DNA from: Halovenus carboxidivorans
GTDB lineage: Archaea > Halobacteriota > Halobacteria > Halobacteriales > Haloarculaceae
Direction of reading: 5' to 3'
NCBI RefSeq assembly: GCF_009831575.1
Contig: NZ_WUUT01000005.1
Span: 248,001-312,000 of the forward strand
Length of the DNA: 64,000 bases
A program made the translations under genes and the position numbers. Numbering within the stretch: the stretch's first letter is position 1; each line of letters opens with the position of its first letter. Positions 33,198-41,622 of the stretch are shown piece after piece. The notes below the pieces were generated by a model that saw only the letters and a program-made list of their open reading frames with translations, had not been told where the DNA came from and made no database searches.

Positions 33198-33974
33198 TCA
33201 CCGCATCCCCGGCGGCGGCCCGTCGTCGCCGATGTCGTCGTCTTCCATCTCGACATCTAACCCGACATCCTCACGTTTCTTCTTGGCACGCCGAACCTGC
33301 CGATAGTAGTAGGTGACGCCACCGATTCCGACAGAGACGACCACCGCGAGCAGTCCGCCGAAGATGTACATGTCCCTGACGAGGTAGTAGCGAACGGAGA
33401 TCGGATCGCCGGCGTTCATGTCGTTCCAGACCAGCGTCGTCCGGTCGTTTGCGACGGTGTTCTCGTCCGGAGTCGGATTCACCCGGGAGAGCCCCCACAG
33501 TCCGACGCGGGTGCCTTTCGGCAACTCCATCCGGACCGTGCCGTCGACGAGGACGGGCCCGCTCCAACTTTTGCCGCTCCGAGGTGCGGTGTATCCGACC
33601 GACCCGTTCTCCGCCGGCAGTCGGATCGTCGTCTCGTCCCGGTTCCGCGTGGCTCCGAGTCCGGGGTGGGTCGCGTTGACGACGGTGCCGTTCGAGAATC
33701 GGAACTTCAAGTCCCCTATCTCGACCGAGGTTTCGCCCCGGAAGGTGTCTTCCCGGTAGACCGCCAGTTCGGACTGGCCCTCGACATCGACGACAGCCGC
33801 GTACGTGTTCGAGCCGACGGTCAGGTTGATACGCATCGTCGCGTTCGAGTCCCAGTCGTACTCCTGGTCACCCGTGAGCTGTTCGTCGTCGATTTCGCCG
33901 CCGCCGAACAGCGTACAGCCGGAGAGGAAGACCAGCGCGACCAGCGCGAGCACTGCGCGATGTCTGTTGTTCAT
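33198..33974 (-). CDS. DUF5803-type membrane-anchored lipoprotein
   Basis: A 258-residue protein with a Sec lipoprotein signal (LALVALVFLSGCTLFGGG, lipobox Cys20), an extracytoplasmic beta-rich domain, a transmembrane helix near residue 205-225 (MYIFGGLLAVVVSVGIGGVTYYY) and a basic then acidic cytoplasmic tail. The layout and the NPTPDENTVANDRTTLVW region resemble the haloarchaeal DUF5803 family. Function unknown. It is followed by nothing on its strand until cinA, and is preceded directly by the DUF2110-TFE pair. Confidence 0.78.
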   Translation of the reverse strand: MNNRHRAVLALVALVFLSGCTLFGGGEIDDEQLTGDQEYDWDSNATMRINLTVGSNTYAAVVDVEGQSELAVYREDTFRGETSVEIGDLKFRFSNGTVVNATHPGLGATRNRDETTIRLPAENGSVGYTAPRSGKSWSGPVLVDGTVRMELPKGTRVGLWGLSRVNPTPDENTVANDRTTLVWNDMNAGDPISVRYYLVRDMYIFGGLLAVVVSVGIGGVTYYYRQVRRAKKKREDVGLDVEMEDDDIGDDGPPPGMR

Positions 33975-34643
33975 TTATGATGGGACGACACAGAGCAGTT
34001 CGGCCGGGAGGTACTCGCCGATTCCGGCGAGCAGCCCCGGCGGGTCGGTATCCTCCGCACAGATAATGCTCTGTTCGAGCAGACCGAGTCGCTCGACGGT
34101 GACGATATCCTGGGCGTGGCCGGCCCGGTTGACCGTCGCCCGAACCTCCGCCCGGGTCGCGCTGTTGACGTTGACGCGGCCGTTGCCACGCTGCCAGTCG
34201 TACAGTTCGTCACGCTGGCTGTCGGCCAACCGCGGGGGTTCGTCGTAAACGAACGTCAGCGGCACGTGCTGGACGAGTCCGAACCGGGTTCGGATCGATT
34301 CGGGATCACCCGGGCCGAGTCCGAGTTCGTCACTCGGGATTCGGATCGGTCGGCCGGCATCGAGCACGAGCGCGTCCTCGTCCCAGGAGTCGAGCGTCCC
34401 GACGTATGTTTCGCCGACCTCGAAGGAGTCGGGAATCGTTCCCCACTCCTCGGCGAGGAGGTTCGCGGCGACCGTCTCGTCGTCGCCGGTCAGGGTCACC
34501 TCGGGAAAGCCGTCGTCTCTGAGGCCGACATCGACGGTCACGTCGAGATCACCGACGGCGTTGTCGAGAAGCGAACGTAGGGACTTGAGCGTGCGCTCGC
34601 GGGCGTCGCCGCTGACGTAACACTTCGTCGCGAGGACGACCAT
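33975..34643 (-). CDS. DUF2110 family protein
   Basis: A 222-residue archaeal protein of the DUF2110 family, commonly encoded next to transcription factor E, as here. It begins MVVLATKCYVSGDARER and contains a central beta-barrel-like stretch (FEVGETYVGTLDSWDEDALV) reminiscent of an S1/KOW-type fold, and a helix-hairpin-helix-like NVNSATRAEVRATVN segment, so nucleic-acid binding is plausible. Its start overlaps the tfe stop by 1 nt, which implies co-translation with tfe. No enzymatic role is known. Confidence 0.85.
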   Translation of the reverse strand: MVVLATKCYVSGDARERTLKSLRSLLDNAVGDLDVTVDVGLRDDGFPEVTLTGDDETVAANLLAEEWGTIPDSFEVGETYVGTLDSWDEDALVLDAGRPIRIPSDELGLGPGDPESIRTRFGLVQHVPLTFVYDEPPRLADSQRDELYDWQRGNGRVNVNSATRAEVRATVNRAGHAQDIVTVERLGLLEQSIICAEDTDPPGLLAGIGEYLPAELLCVVPS

Positions 34644-35176
34644 TAGACCTCGATTTCGGCGCTCTCGACGCCGAGTTCGTCTCGCAGTTGTTCGATGCGC
34701 TCCTCCATCGCCTCGATCAGGCGTGTGTTCTCCATCGGCTGCAGTTCAGCGCCCGTCTCCGGACACTGGAAGCCGAACTCCATCGCCTCGCCGAACTCGA
34801 AGCGGATGCCCGCCTCCTCGGAGAGGTAGAACTCGTTTTCCATCTCGTACTCGTAGCGGGCTTCGAGCGCGGCCAGCAGGCGATGCATCTCGGTTTCGAG
34901 CTGTTCGGGAATCTCCTCGTACTCGAAGGTCCAGAGATAGGTCAGCCAGCCGGAGTCCTCGTCGCGAAGCCGTCGGTAGCTCGCCAGGTCGTTCTCGTAG
35001 AGAATAAAGAGTGCCCGGCGAACGTCGTTGAGCTCGAGTCCGAGTTCTTCAGCTAGCTCCTCGTCGGTGACCTCGCCGTCCGGCGGGGCCGCCGCGACGG
35101 GCATCCCCTTCGGTCCGACGAGTTCGTGGAGGTACTTCTGAATGACCGGATCTTCGAGCAGTTCCTCAAAAGCCAT
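34643..35176 (-). CDS. tfe: transcription initiation factor E alpha subunit
   Basis: TFE helps RNA polymerase open the promoter. The 177-residue protein has the winged-helix domain (VIQKYLHELVGPKGMP through EELAEELGLELNDVRRALFIL) and the YLWTFEYEEIPEQLE linker. The C-terminal part FYLSEEAGIRFEFGEAMEF, followed by CPETG, is where a four-cysteine zinc ribbon normally sits. Here only one cysteine remains: the first CxxC is SEEA and the last Cys is T. The zinc ribbon is thus degenerate, although its hydrophobic frame is kept. The gene is co-transcribed with DUF2110. Confidence 0.93.
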   Translation of the reverse strand: MAFEELLEDPVIQKYLHELVGPKGMPVAAAPPDGEVTDEELAEELGLELNDVRRALFILYENDLASYRRLRDEDSGWLTYLWTFEYEEIPEQLETEMHRLLAALEARYEYEMENEFYLSEEAGIRFEFGEAMEFGFQCPETGAELQPMENTRLIEAMEERIEQLRDELGVESAEIEV

Positions 35177-35269
35177 TGCTCTTAGCTGGGGGTGTCATCC
35201 GGTTAAAAGCATCGGATAGCTCAGCCGATACGCGCCGCCCGGGTCGGCCCCGAGCGGCAGGGTCGACAG

Positions 35270-36088
35270 TCAGACGCCGATCTGACCGCGGACCATCGAG
35301 AGTCCGGTCTTGAGGTAGGACGGACGGGTGATCTGGTCGTGTTCCGACCGCGTCAGTTTGAAGTCGAAGACGTCGATGTTCTCGGCGAGATGCTCCCGGG
35401 AGGTGGACATCGGAATGGTGATCACGTTCTCGTGTTGGGTCGCCCACCGGATCGCCACCTGCGGGCCGCTCTTGTCGTAGACGCGACCGATCTCCGCCAG
35501 CAGGTCGTCGTCGATTGCGCCGCCGTTGGCCAGGGGGCTGTAGCCCGTCAGGATCACGTCTTCCTGCTGGCAGTAGGAGAGCAGTTCCCGCTGGGGCCAC
35601 CACGGATGGAAGAGCACCTGGTTGGTGAAAATCGGCACGTCGGAGAGGTTCTGTGCGCGTTTGAGTCGGTCGACGCCGAAGTTGCTCACGCCGATAAACC
35701 GCGTGAGGCCCTGCCTGACACACTCGTTGAGTCCGTCGATAACCGCCGGCAGATCTGCGAGCGGATGCGGCCAGTGGATCAACAGCAGGTCGACCTGGTC
35801 GACCTCCAGGCGATTGAGACTCGCCCGGACGGACTCGACGATGTCCGCGACAGACCGGTGGGCCGGATTGACCTTCGTCGTGAGAAAGATCTCCGACCGA
35901 TCCACGTCTGCATCCGCGATCGCGCTACCGACACCGGCCTCGTTCTCGTACAACTGTGCGGTATCGACGTGTCGATAGCCCAGTTCCAGCGCCGTCGAGA
36001 CGCTCTCGTAGGCGACCTGGGTCTCCATCTGCCACGTCCCGACACCGACCTTCGGCACCTCGACACCGTCCTTCCTGACGTACTCCAT
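35270..36088 (-). CDS. aldo/keto reductase
   Basis: A 272-residue NADPH-dependent aldo/keto reductase. The catalytic tetrad is visible as Asp and Tyr in RHVDTAQLYENE, Lys in LTTKVNPAH and His in LLIHWPHP; the phosphate-binding end is VITIPMSTSREHLAEN. It reduces aldehydes or ketones in the cytoplasm, and the physiological substrate is unknown (2,5-diketogluconate reductase-like by style). ATG at 36088. Flanked by a divergent aglJ gene. Confidence 0.92.
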   Translation of the reverse strand: MEYVRKDGVEVPKVGVGTWQMETQVAYESVSTALELGYRHVDTAQLYENEAGVGSAIADADVDRSEIFLTTKVNPAHRSVADIVESVRASLNRLEVDQVDLLLIHWPHPLADLPAVIDGLNECVRQGLTRFIGVSNFGVDRLKRAQNLSDVPIFTNQVLFHPWWPQRELLSYCQQEDVILTGYSPLANGGAIDDDLLAEIGRVYDKSGPQVAIRWATQHENVITIPMSTSREHLAENIDVFDFKLTRSEHDQITRPSYLKTGLSMVRGQIGV

Positions 36089-36190
36089 ACCGGTTGGTTC
36101 GACCCGGATACCCTAATGGATACTGGTACCGGCCGGTCGTCGAATCGACGGGATTCTTACCGTCCGACTGCCGCTCTGCGAACACGTACG

Positions 36191-36197
36191 TTTTTTT
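36191..36197 (+). promoter_or_regulatory. T-tract TATA-like box for aglJ
   Basis: Seven consecutive T centred 28 nt before the ATG at 36222. It lies too near the alternative in-frame start at 36204, so it supports MVDRDEVCVLIPTYN as the true N-terminus. Confidence 0.55.
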
Positions 36198-36221
36198 GTG
36201 TAAGTGATCTACGTCCCGGTA

Positions 36222-37238
36222 ATGGTCGACCGAGACGAGGTCTGTGTTCTCATTCCGACGTACAACGAGGCCGCGGCTATCGGTGAAGTCATCGAGCGGT
36301 TTCTAGCTGTCGGCTACGAGAACGTCCTCGTCATCGACGGCGGATCGACGGACGGAACGCGTGATATCGCGGAGGAGGCCGGCGCGCACGTCGTCGTCCA
36401 GAGCGGCGAGGGCAAGGGCCAGGCCGTCCGGGAAGCCGTCGATATGATCGACGCCCCCTACGTCTTGATGGTCGACGGCGACGCGACGTACCGACCCGAG
36501 CAGGCCGACCGCATGATCGAACCACTTCAGGAGGGAACGGCCGAACACGTCATCGGGGACCGCTTCGCCGACATGCAAGACGGTGCGATGACTCGGCTGA
36601 ACCAGGTCGGGAACCGGATCATCAACCGGGTGTTCAGCGTCGTGCACGGCCGCGACCTGCAGGACATCCTCAGCGGCTACCGGGCGTTTACCACCGACTC
36701 CTTCGGTCGGCTCTCGCTGTCGGCCGACGGGTTCGGTATCGAGACCGAACTCGCCGTCGAGTGCGTGCGACACGACATCAAGACTGCCGTCGTCCCGATC
36801 ACCTACGAGTCCCGGCCCGAGGGATCGGAGACGAACCTCCGGCCGTTTCGCGACGGCGGGAACATCCTCCTCACGCTGTATCGGCTGGCGAAAAAGAACA
36901 ATCCGATCTTCTACTTCGGGAGCATCGGCGTGTTGAGCGGCCTCATCGGCGTCGGACTGGCGGTGTTCGTCCTCTACTCCTGGATAGTCGTCGGCATCTC
37001 CCGGGAGGTGATCGCTCTGGCGAGCGGCGTCGCGCTGCTTTTCGGCCTCCAACTGGTGATGTTCGGGGTGCTGTCGGATCTGATCGTCACCGCGAACCGA
37101 CAGCAGCGCCGCCAGTTCCAGCGGATCGAACGCCGCCTCGACCGCCTCGAACCGGACGACGGGGCGGAGCCGTCCGGGACAGCGAGACCGCCGGGCGAAG
37201 AGACGGTTGCGGTCTCGGAGGACGGGACTGAGGATTAG
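36222..37238 (+). CDS. aglJ: AglJ-like dolichyl-phosphate glycosyltransferase
   Basis: AglJ adds the first hexose of the N-linked glycan onto dolichol phosphate in haloarchaea. The 338-residue protein is a GT2 enzyme: CVLIPTYNEAAAIGEVIE, VIDGGSTDGTRDIAEEAGA, MVDGDATYRPEQAD (the DxD equivalent) and DILSGYRAFTTDSFGRL. Two transmembrane helices follow (SIGVLSGLIGVGLAVFVLYS; VIALASGVALLFGLQLVMFG) with a basic tail, which places it on the inner face of the membrane. No other agl gene is in the window. Its stop overlaps the convergent DUF5789-like gene by 4 nt. Confidence 0.9.
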   Translation: MVDRDEVCVLIPTYNEAAAIGEVIERFLAVGYENVLVIDGGSTDGTRDIAEEAGAHVVVQSGEGKGQAVREAVDMIDAPYVLMVDGDATYRPEQADRMIEPLQEGTAEHVIGDRFADMQDGAMTRLNQVGNRIINRVFSVVHGRDLQDILSGYRAFTTDSFGRLSLSADGFGIETELAVECVRHDIKTAVVPITYESRPEGSETNLRPFRDGGNILLTLYRLAKKNNPIFYFGSIGVLSGLIGVGLAVFVLYSWIVVGISREVIALASGVALLFGLQLVMFGVLSDLIVTANRQQRRQFQRIERRLDRLEPDDGAEPSGTARPPGEETVAVSEDGTED

Positions 37239-37558
37239 AACGGAACCAGCGCGCGGAGCCGACCGATGAGTCCGGTCGAACTCCGTTTCTCCTCGAACAC
37301 TGGATGCATAGCGTTGAGCAGGTCCTGCTTGGACTCGAAGCGCTCCTGCTCGCAGGCCGCGAGCGCCTCGGCGAGCGTGATCTTCGCTCCGGAGGGGTCG
37401 ACAGCCAGCCGGAGGTCGCCGTGTGCGGCCTCGAGTTCCCCGGCCGAAATCGGGAAACTGACACCCCTGTCGTCGACTCGCGCCTCCAGCGCGACGATGC
37501 CGAACTCGACCGTATCCGGTTCGTCGTCCAGGTCGTTCGATGGTGGCCGTGCTGCCAT
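37235..37558 (-). CDS. DUF5789-like small haloarchaeal protein
   Basis: A 107-residue acidic protein. The core VEFGIVALEARVDDRGVSFP, followed by SAGELEAAHGDLRLAVD and ITLAEALAA, resembles the haloarchaeal DUF5789 family, small proteins of unknown role. There is no membrane segment or metal motif. ATG at 37558; the last 4 nt overlap the convergent aglJ gene. Confidence 0.68.
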   Translation of the reverse strand: MAARPPSNDLDDEPDTVEFGIVALEARVDDRGVSFPISAGELEAAHGDLRLAVDPSGAKITLAEALAACEQERFESKQDLLNAMHPVFEEKRSSTGLIGRLRALVPF

Positions 37559-37626
37559 TATCCGGAGTATAGCCAGCGAACCCGTTAAGTGTGCTGGGTC
37601 GAGCGGACGGTCTCGAACGCCGGCGA

Positions 37627-38496
37627 CTACTCCGGGCTCTCGTAGTCGGGGTTGGTCATCTGTGCGGACATCGGCGCGGGGTCGCCCTCGGTGAGGTTGT
37701 ACTCAGAGAAGTCACGGACGCCGGCCTCCCAGAGCAGTTCCTCGTCGTAGACCGCGTTGCCGGTGAACTCGGCCGGATCGCGGCTGAGAATTTCGAGCAC
37801 GGTGTCCGAGACGATCTGTGGAGTCCGCCAGTCGTCCTCGGTTCCCATCCCGAAGTACCGGGTCGCGCGCGTGTCGATCGCCGTCGCGGGCCAGAACGCG
37901 TTGCAGCCGATGTCGAAATTGCTGAGTTCGCCCGCCAGCGACAGCGTCATGAACGTCATCCCGAGTTTCGACCACGTGTACGGCCCGCTTCCGGGCGCGC
38001 GGTCGGTCTCGATCGGCGGGGCGTTCGTCAGGACCCACGTGTCCTTGTCTTCGATCTGTTTGAGGTGGTCGACGAAGTAGTGACAGGTGAGATACGTCCC
38101 GCGGACGTTGACATCGTTGAGCAGGTCGAAGCGGTTCGGCGGGAGATCCTCGATTTTCTCGGGCTGGATCGCACTGGCGTTGTTGATGACGATGTTGATC
38201 TCGCCGAAGTGATCGATTGCCTCCTCGACGGCGGCCTCGACGTTTTCCTCCTCGCGGACGTCGAGTTGGATCGGCAGCGCCTCGACACCGTGCTCCTCGG
38301 CCTCGCGGGCAGTCTGTTCGATAGAGCCGTCGAGGTCTTTCTCCTCCTTGTACTCGCCGCCCTCGCTCGTCTTGCCGGTCGAGACGATGTTGCACCCCTG
38401 TTTTGCGAGATCGAGCGCGATGGCCTTCCCGATACCGCGGGTCGTGCCTGTGATGAACGCTGTACTCCCGGAGAGATCTGGTTTATTGATACCCAT
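37627..38496 (-). CDS. short-chain dehydrogenase/reductase (HSDL2-like)
   Basis: A 289-residue SDR with the cofactor loop TGTTRGIGKAIALDLAKQG (TGxxxGIG), the NNASAIQPEKIEDLP motif and the catalytic YxxxK as GPYTWSKLGMTFMTLSLAGE. The NASAI and WSK variants are typical of the hydroxysteroid-dehydrogenase-like-2 branch, whose substrates are unclear. The threonine and arginine after TGT suggest NADP use, as inference. ATG at 38496 follows GGGTATCAAT-type sequence; an AT-rich patch at 38480-38490 lies within the N-terminal coding region. Confidence 0.9.
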   Translation of the reverse strand: MGINKPDLSGSTAFITGTTRGIGKAIALDLAKQGCNIVSTGKTSEGGEYKEEKDLDGSIEQTAREAEEHGVEALPIQLDVREEENVEAAVEEAIDHFGEINIVINNASAIQPEKIEDLPPNRFDLLNDVNVRGTYLTCHYFVDHLKQIEDKDTWVLTNAPPIETDRAPGSGPYTWSKLGMTFMTLSLAGELSNFDIGCNAFWPATAIDTRATRYFGMGTEDDWRTPQIVSDTVLEILSRDPAEFTGNAVYDEELLWEAGVRDFSEYNLTEGDPAPMSAQMTNPDYESPE

Positions 38497-38584
38497 CCCC
38501 AGGCGGTTTGATACCGACCCTCTTAAGCGTACCCGTATCCGGGTGACCGAAGCCCATTTGCTTGGCCTCGCCCTACACTGGTCC

Positions 38585-39136
38585 GTGACAGAGGAGTACG
38601 AGGCGGTCGTGTACGACCTCGACGGGACGCTCGCCCGCCTGGCGGTCGACTGGGAGCAGGTTCGTGACGATGTCGCCTCGAAGCTACGCGCCCGGGAGAT
38701 CGATGTCGACGAGAAGAGCCTCTGGGAACTGTTCGAGTACGCCCACGGCGGTCCGCTCGAACGGACTGTCGAGGAGGCGATTCAGGACCACGAACGCGAG
38801 GGCGCACGCAGATCGGAACGGCTGGCGCTGGCAGACGAACTGCCGCTGGAGGTGCCGGTCGGCGTCTGTTCGCTCAACTGCGAGGCCGCCTGCCGGATCG
38901 CCCTGGAGATACACGGACTGGATCGACACGTCGAAGCCATCGTCGGTCGAGACAGCATCAGTGCCTACAAGCCGGATCCGGAACCACTTCTGGAGACGAT
39001 CCGCTCGCTCGGAGTGGCACCGACGGAAGCGCTGTTCGTCGGGGACTCAGATAGCGACGAACTGGCGGCGGACCGTGCCGGCGTCGACTTCCAGTACGTC
39101 TCCGAACGGTTGGACGACGGCTGGTTTCGGCAGTAG
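38585..39136 (+). CDS. HAD-superfamily hydrolase
   Basis: A 183-residue phosphatase of the haloacid dehalogenase superfamily. All four motifs are visible: VVYDLDGTLARL (nucleophile Asp and acid/base Asp), VGVCSLNCE (Ser, motif II), AYKPDPEPLLE (Lys, motif III) and FVGDSDSDELAADRAG (motif IV), with a small helical cap between I and II. Substrate unknown. The start is taken as the GTG at 38585 (VTEEYEAVVYD), since upstream in-frame codons give no conserved sequence; a GTG about 43 nt further upstream is possible. Confidence 0.87.
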   Translation: MTEEYEAVVYDLDGTLARLAVDWEQVRDDVASKLRAREIDVDEKSLWELFEYAHGGPLERTVEEAIQDHEREGARRSERLALADELPLEVPVGVCSLNCEAACRIALEIHGLDRHVEAIVGRDSISAYKPDPEPLLETIRSLGVAPTEALFVGDSDSDELAADRAGVDFQYVSERLDDGWFRQ

Positions 39137-39140
39137 GACC

Positions 39141-39341
39141 TCAGAGGTATCGGCGGGCCAGTTGGTGTGCTACCCCCGCCGGACCGAGCACCCAGAGGAG
39201 GACGAACCCGACCGTCTCCGTCGACGGGGCCGAACTGGAGAGCGCGCTGTAGTAAAACAGGGCCGCCGTCGCGACCGTACCGACGACCGCCGCGACGTAC
39301 TCGGGGTCTCGCCACGATGTCGGAAAACTGCTGTCGGACAT
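39141..39341 (-). CDS. small two-helix membrane protein
   Basis: A 66-residue protein with two hydrophobic segments (YVAAVVGTVATAALFYYSAL and VGFVLLWVLGPAGVAHQLA) joined by a short Ser-rich loop, and a basic C-terminus (RRYL). It is convergent with the HAD gene (4 nt between stops). Not recognised. Its codon usage and hydrophobic pattern support a real gene. Confidence 0.65.
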   Translation of the reverse strand: MSDSSFPTSWRDPEYVAAVVGTVATAALFYYSALSSSAPSTETVGFVLLWVLGPAGVAHQLARRYL

Positions 39342-39389
39342 ATCTCAGTGTTCACAGACAGAGACTTGGTAGTTTTCACAGGGGCCGAC

Positions 39390-40070
39390 TCAGTTCTCGC
39401 TCGCGTCGAACTCGTGGCCGCATTCGGGACAGCAGACCTCGTCGTGACGGAGCGCGACGCTGTGTTCGCGTACGTCCCGCATCACCTCGGTGATCCGGTC
39501 CTCCGCTTCGAGCTCCTCCTCGACGGAGAGGTTCACTCCCTCGACTTCGAGCAGGAACTTCGCGACTTCGGTGGCCTCGTACATCACGTCGTCCAGTTCC
39601 TCTGCGGTGAAGAAGTCACACATCGCTCCGTAGAGGAAAGTCGCACCGGCCTTCCGGACCTTCTCCTCGAAGGAGTGGCGGGCCTGGTTGACCGCCTGTG
39701 GACTGTACGTGTCGGTCATGAAGGGGACGAGGTGCGGCAGGTTCTCACCGATTTTCGTCATCTCGACGCCTGTCTCCGTCCGAAAGTCAGCACAGAGGCG
39801 GGCAATCGCCCACTCCCGGGCGGTGATGTACGTGCGATCCCGGAGGAACTCGTTCGCCCTGTCGTAGGTGCTGCCGTCGATCTTCGAGAACTTCGTGTAC
39901 GCCTGCACGTCCTCGGGAACGTCGGAGTCCGTGACCTCGTCGGTACCCTCCGATTCGTCGTCAACGAAGTCCTCGGCGTCGGGTGTGGGTCGAGACGGCT
40001 CACCTTCACCTCCGGCCTCGCGCCGGTCGTCCGACTCGGGGTCGGTTGGCTGTCCTGGGTTCTCGGCCAT
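39390..40070 (-). CDS. DUF5806-like protein with C-terminal CxxC
   Basis: A 226-residue cytoplasmic protein. The first ~55 residues are disordered and acidic. The remainder is helical (TKFSKIDGSTYDRANEFLRD, TAREWAIARLCADFRTETG) and matches my recollection of the haloarchaeal DUF5806 family. It ends in a zinc-knuckle-like CCPECGHEF. Function unknown; a DNA- or RNA-binding role is possible but unproven. ATG at 40070. Confidence 0.7.
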   Translation of the reverse strand: MAENPGQPTDPESDDRREAGGEGEPSRPTPDAEDFVDDESEGTDEVTDSDVPEDVQAYTKFSKIDGSTYDRANEFLRDRTYITAREWAIARLCADFRTETGVEMTKIGENLPHLVPFMTDTYSPQAVNQARHSFEEKVRKAGATFLYGAMCDFFTAEELDDVMYEATEVAKFLLEVEGVNLSVEEELEAEDRITEVMRDVREHSVALRHDEVCCPECGHEFDASEN

Positions 40071-40133
40071 ACAGATGGCTGGTACCCGCGGGTGAAAAAC
40101 GTACCCGATCCCGTGACCCCTCCCGTCGCTGTT

Positions 40134-40144
40134 CTTTTATATAC
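40134..40144 (+). promoter_or_regulatory. TATA box for the UspA-GNAT pair
   Basis: CTTTTATATAC, centred 25 nt before the ATG at 40164, is a near-ideal haloarchaeal TATA box for a leaderless transcript. Confidence 0.7.
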
Positions 40145-40163
40145 GGCGGTCGTCGCTGTAGAT

Positions 40164-40523
40164 ATGCGCGTCCTCGTTGGGATCGAAGACACCGACCACG
40201 GCATCAAGGCACTCGAATCCACAGTCGAACGTGCAAAACAGACGGGAGACGACCTGACTGTCGCCATCTACGCGACCGACGGTTCGATCGAGGAGACGGA
40301 ATCGGCGGTCCGCGACCGGATCGAGACGCTCGACGTCGACTGTGCGGTCGAACGCATCGACTCGGACCCGGGAAGCAGGTTGGTCGAACTGGCGGAACGA
40401 GAGGAGTACGACCAGATCGTACTCTCGGGGGGACAGCGGAGTCCGCTGGGCAAGATCAAACTCGACGACGTACACGAGTTCGTCCTGCTCAACTCCCGAA
40501 CTACGGTGAAACTCGTCAGATGA
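40164..40523 (+). CDS. universal stress protein family (UspA-like)
   Basis: A 119-residue UspA-fold protein (MRVLVGIEDTDHGIKALEST at the N-terminus, then VAIYATDG, EYDQIVLSGG and a final TTVKLVR). The usual G-x2-G-x9-G(S/T) ATP loop is reduced to GGQRSPLGKIK, so it is probably a non-ATP-binding member. The preceding TATA box gives a leaderless start. Its stop overlaps the GNAT start (ATGA), so both are translated together. Confidence 0.85.
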   Translation: MRVLVGIEDTDHGIKALESTVERAKQTGDDLTVAIYATDGSIEETESAVRDRIETLDVDCAVERIDSDPGSRLVELAEREEYDQIVLSGGQRSPLGKIKLDDVHEFVLLNSRTTVKLVR

Positions 40524-41041
40524 GCGTCGAATATCCGGACGAGCCGGTCGATGGCTTCCCGACCCCGCCGCGGACGGTGACGGACCGAGAGGGCCGCGAG
40601 ATCGAACTCACGCGTGCCGACGGGGACACCGAGGATCTCGTCGAGATGTACCTCGACTTCGAGGAGGAGGACCGAGCGCAGGGAATCCCACCGACGAAAG
40701 AGCCGGATATCCGGGAGTGGCTCGACGCGGTGATGACCGACGACGGACTCAACGTGATCGCCCGAAACGAGGGCAACGCCGTCGGCCACGTGATGCTGGT
40801 CAGCGACAGCGACGGTGCCTACGAACTCGCGATCTTCGTCCTCCAGCCGTACCAGGGCGCGGGGATCGGGACCGCCCTCGTCGAGACGGCCCTCGGCGCG
40901 GCGGCGGAGGAGGGGATCGACCGCGTCTGGCTCTCAGTCGAACGCTGGAACAAGCCAGCGGTCAACCTCTACGAGAAGATCGGGTTCCAGTCCTGTGGCG
41001 GCGAACGGTTCGAGCGGATGATGGCGCTGCGACTCGCGTGA
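40520..41041 (+). CDS. GNAT-family N-acetyltransferase
   Basis: A 173-residue acetyltransferase. The acetyl-CoA loop is FVLQPYQGAGIGTALVETAL (Q/RxxGxG/A), and the C-terminal VERWNKPAVNLYEKIGFQSCG is the standard GNAT motif B. The N-terminal ~30 residues are an acidic extension. The acceptor is unknown. Translationally coupled to the upstream UspA gene. Confidence 0.9.
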   Translation: MSVEYPDEPVDGFPTPPRTVTDREGREIELTRADGDTEDLVEMYLDFEEEDRAQGIPPTKEPDIREWLDAVMTDDGLNVIARNEGNAVGHVMLVSDSDGAYELAIFVLQPYQGAGIGTALVETALGAAAEEGIDRVWLSVERWNKPAVNLYEKIGFQSCGGERFERMMALRLA

Positions 41042-41052
41042 CCGGCCGGCGG

Positions 41053-41502
41053 TCACACCGACAACACTGGCTGCTCGGCGTATTCGAGGACGTGCAGAGC
41101 GGCTTTCCCGAGGATCTCTTCCGGCGAGCCGTGTGCGGTGACCCGGGGAACGACCAGAAAGTCAGCGCCGAGGTTGTCAGCAACGGTCAGAATGACGCTA
41201 CCGGGGGTCTGATCCAGCCTGTCGGCGGAGAAGCCGATAGCCCCTGACTGGGTGAGTTCGACCGATCCGTCTTCCGGGAGATGCTGGCGAGCGTGACCGG
41301 TGATCCACTGCTGGCGTTCTGCGACGGTGTCGCTGGCCAGGTCCCCGGCCTCCAGTCCGCGGACGATCCGCTGATCGATGACGTGGAGCAGGTGCAGATC
41401 CGCGTCGTATCGGGCTGCGACCTCGGCGGCGTACTCCGCGGCCTCGGCGGCCTCCTGCGTGTTGTCCGCGGCCGAGAGGACGAGATCGATATCGAGGGCC
41501 AT
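41053..41502 (-). CDS. universal stress protein UspA family
   Basis: A 149-residue UspA-fold protein starting MALDIDLVLSAADNTQEAAE, with a LHLLHVIDQR strand and a terminal region GSPEEILGKAALHVLEYAEQPVLSV. The ATP loop appears modified (TAHGSPEEILGK), so nucleotide binding is uncertain. It is divergent from the next UspA gene across a 120-nt gap containing AT-rich stretches on both strands (GAGTAAAAAAG at 41522-41532), and convergent with the GNAT gene. Confidence 0.87.
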   Translation of the reverse strand: MALDIDLVLSAADNTQEAAEAAEYAAEVAARYDADLHLLHVIDQRIVRGLEAGDLASDTVAERQQWITGHARQHLPEDGSVELTQSGAIGFSADRLDQTPGSVILTVADNLGADFLVVPRVTAHGSPEEILGKAALHVLEYAEQPVLSV

Positions 41503-41622
41503 AGGCGCTATTCCGGCGGGCGAGTAAAAAAGCCGCCGGTCAGTCCCGCCACGCGGGGAGGCGGTCCCGAGAGACTGCAACGAACCCGGCTGTTTTTTGT
41601 CCTGCCCGCCGATTGATGGGGT

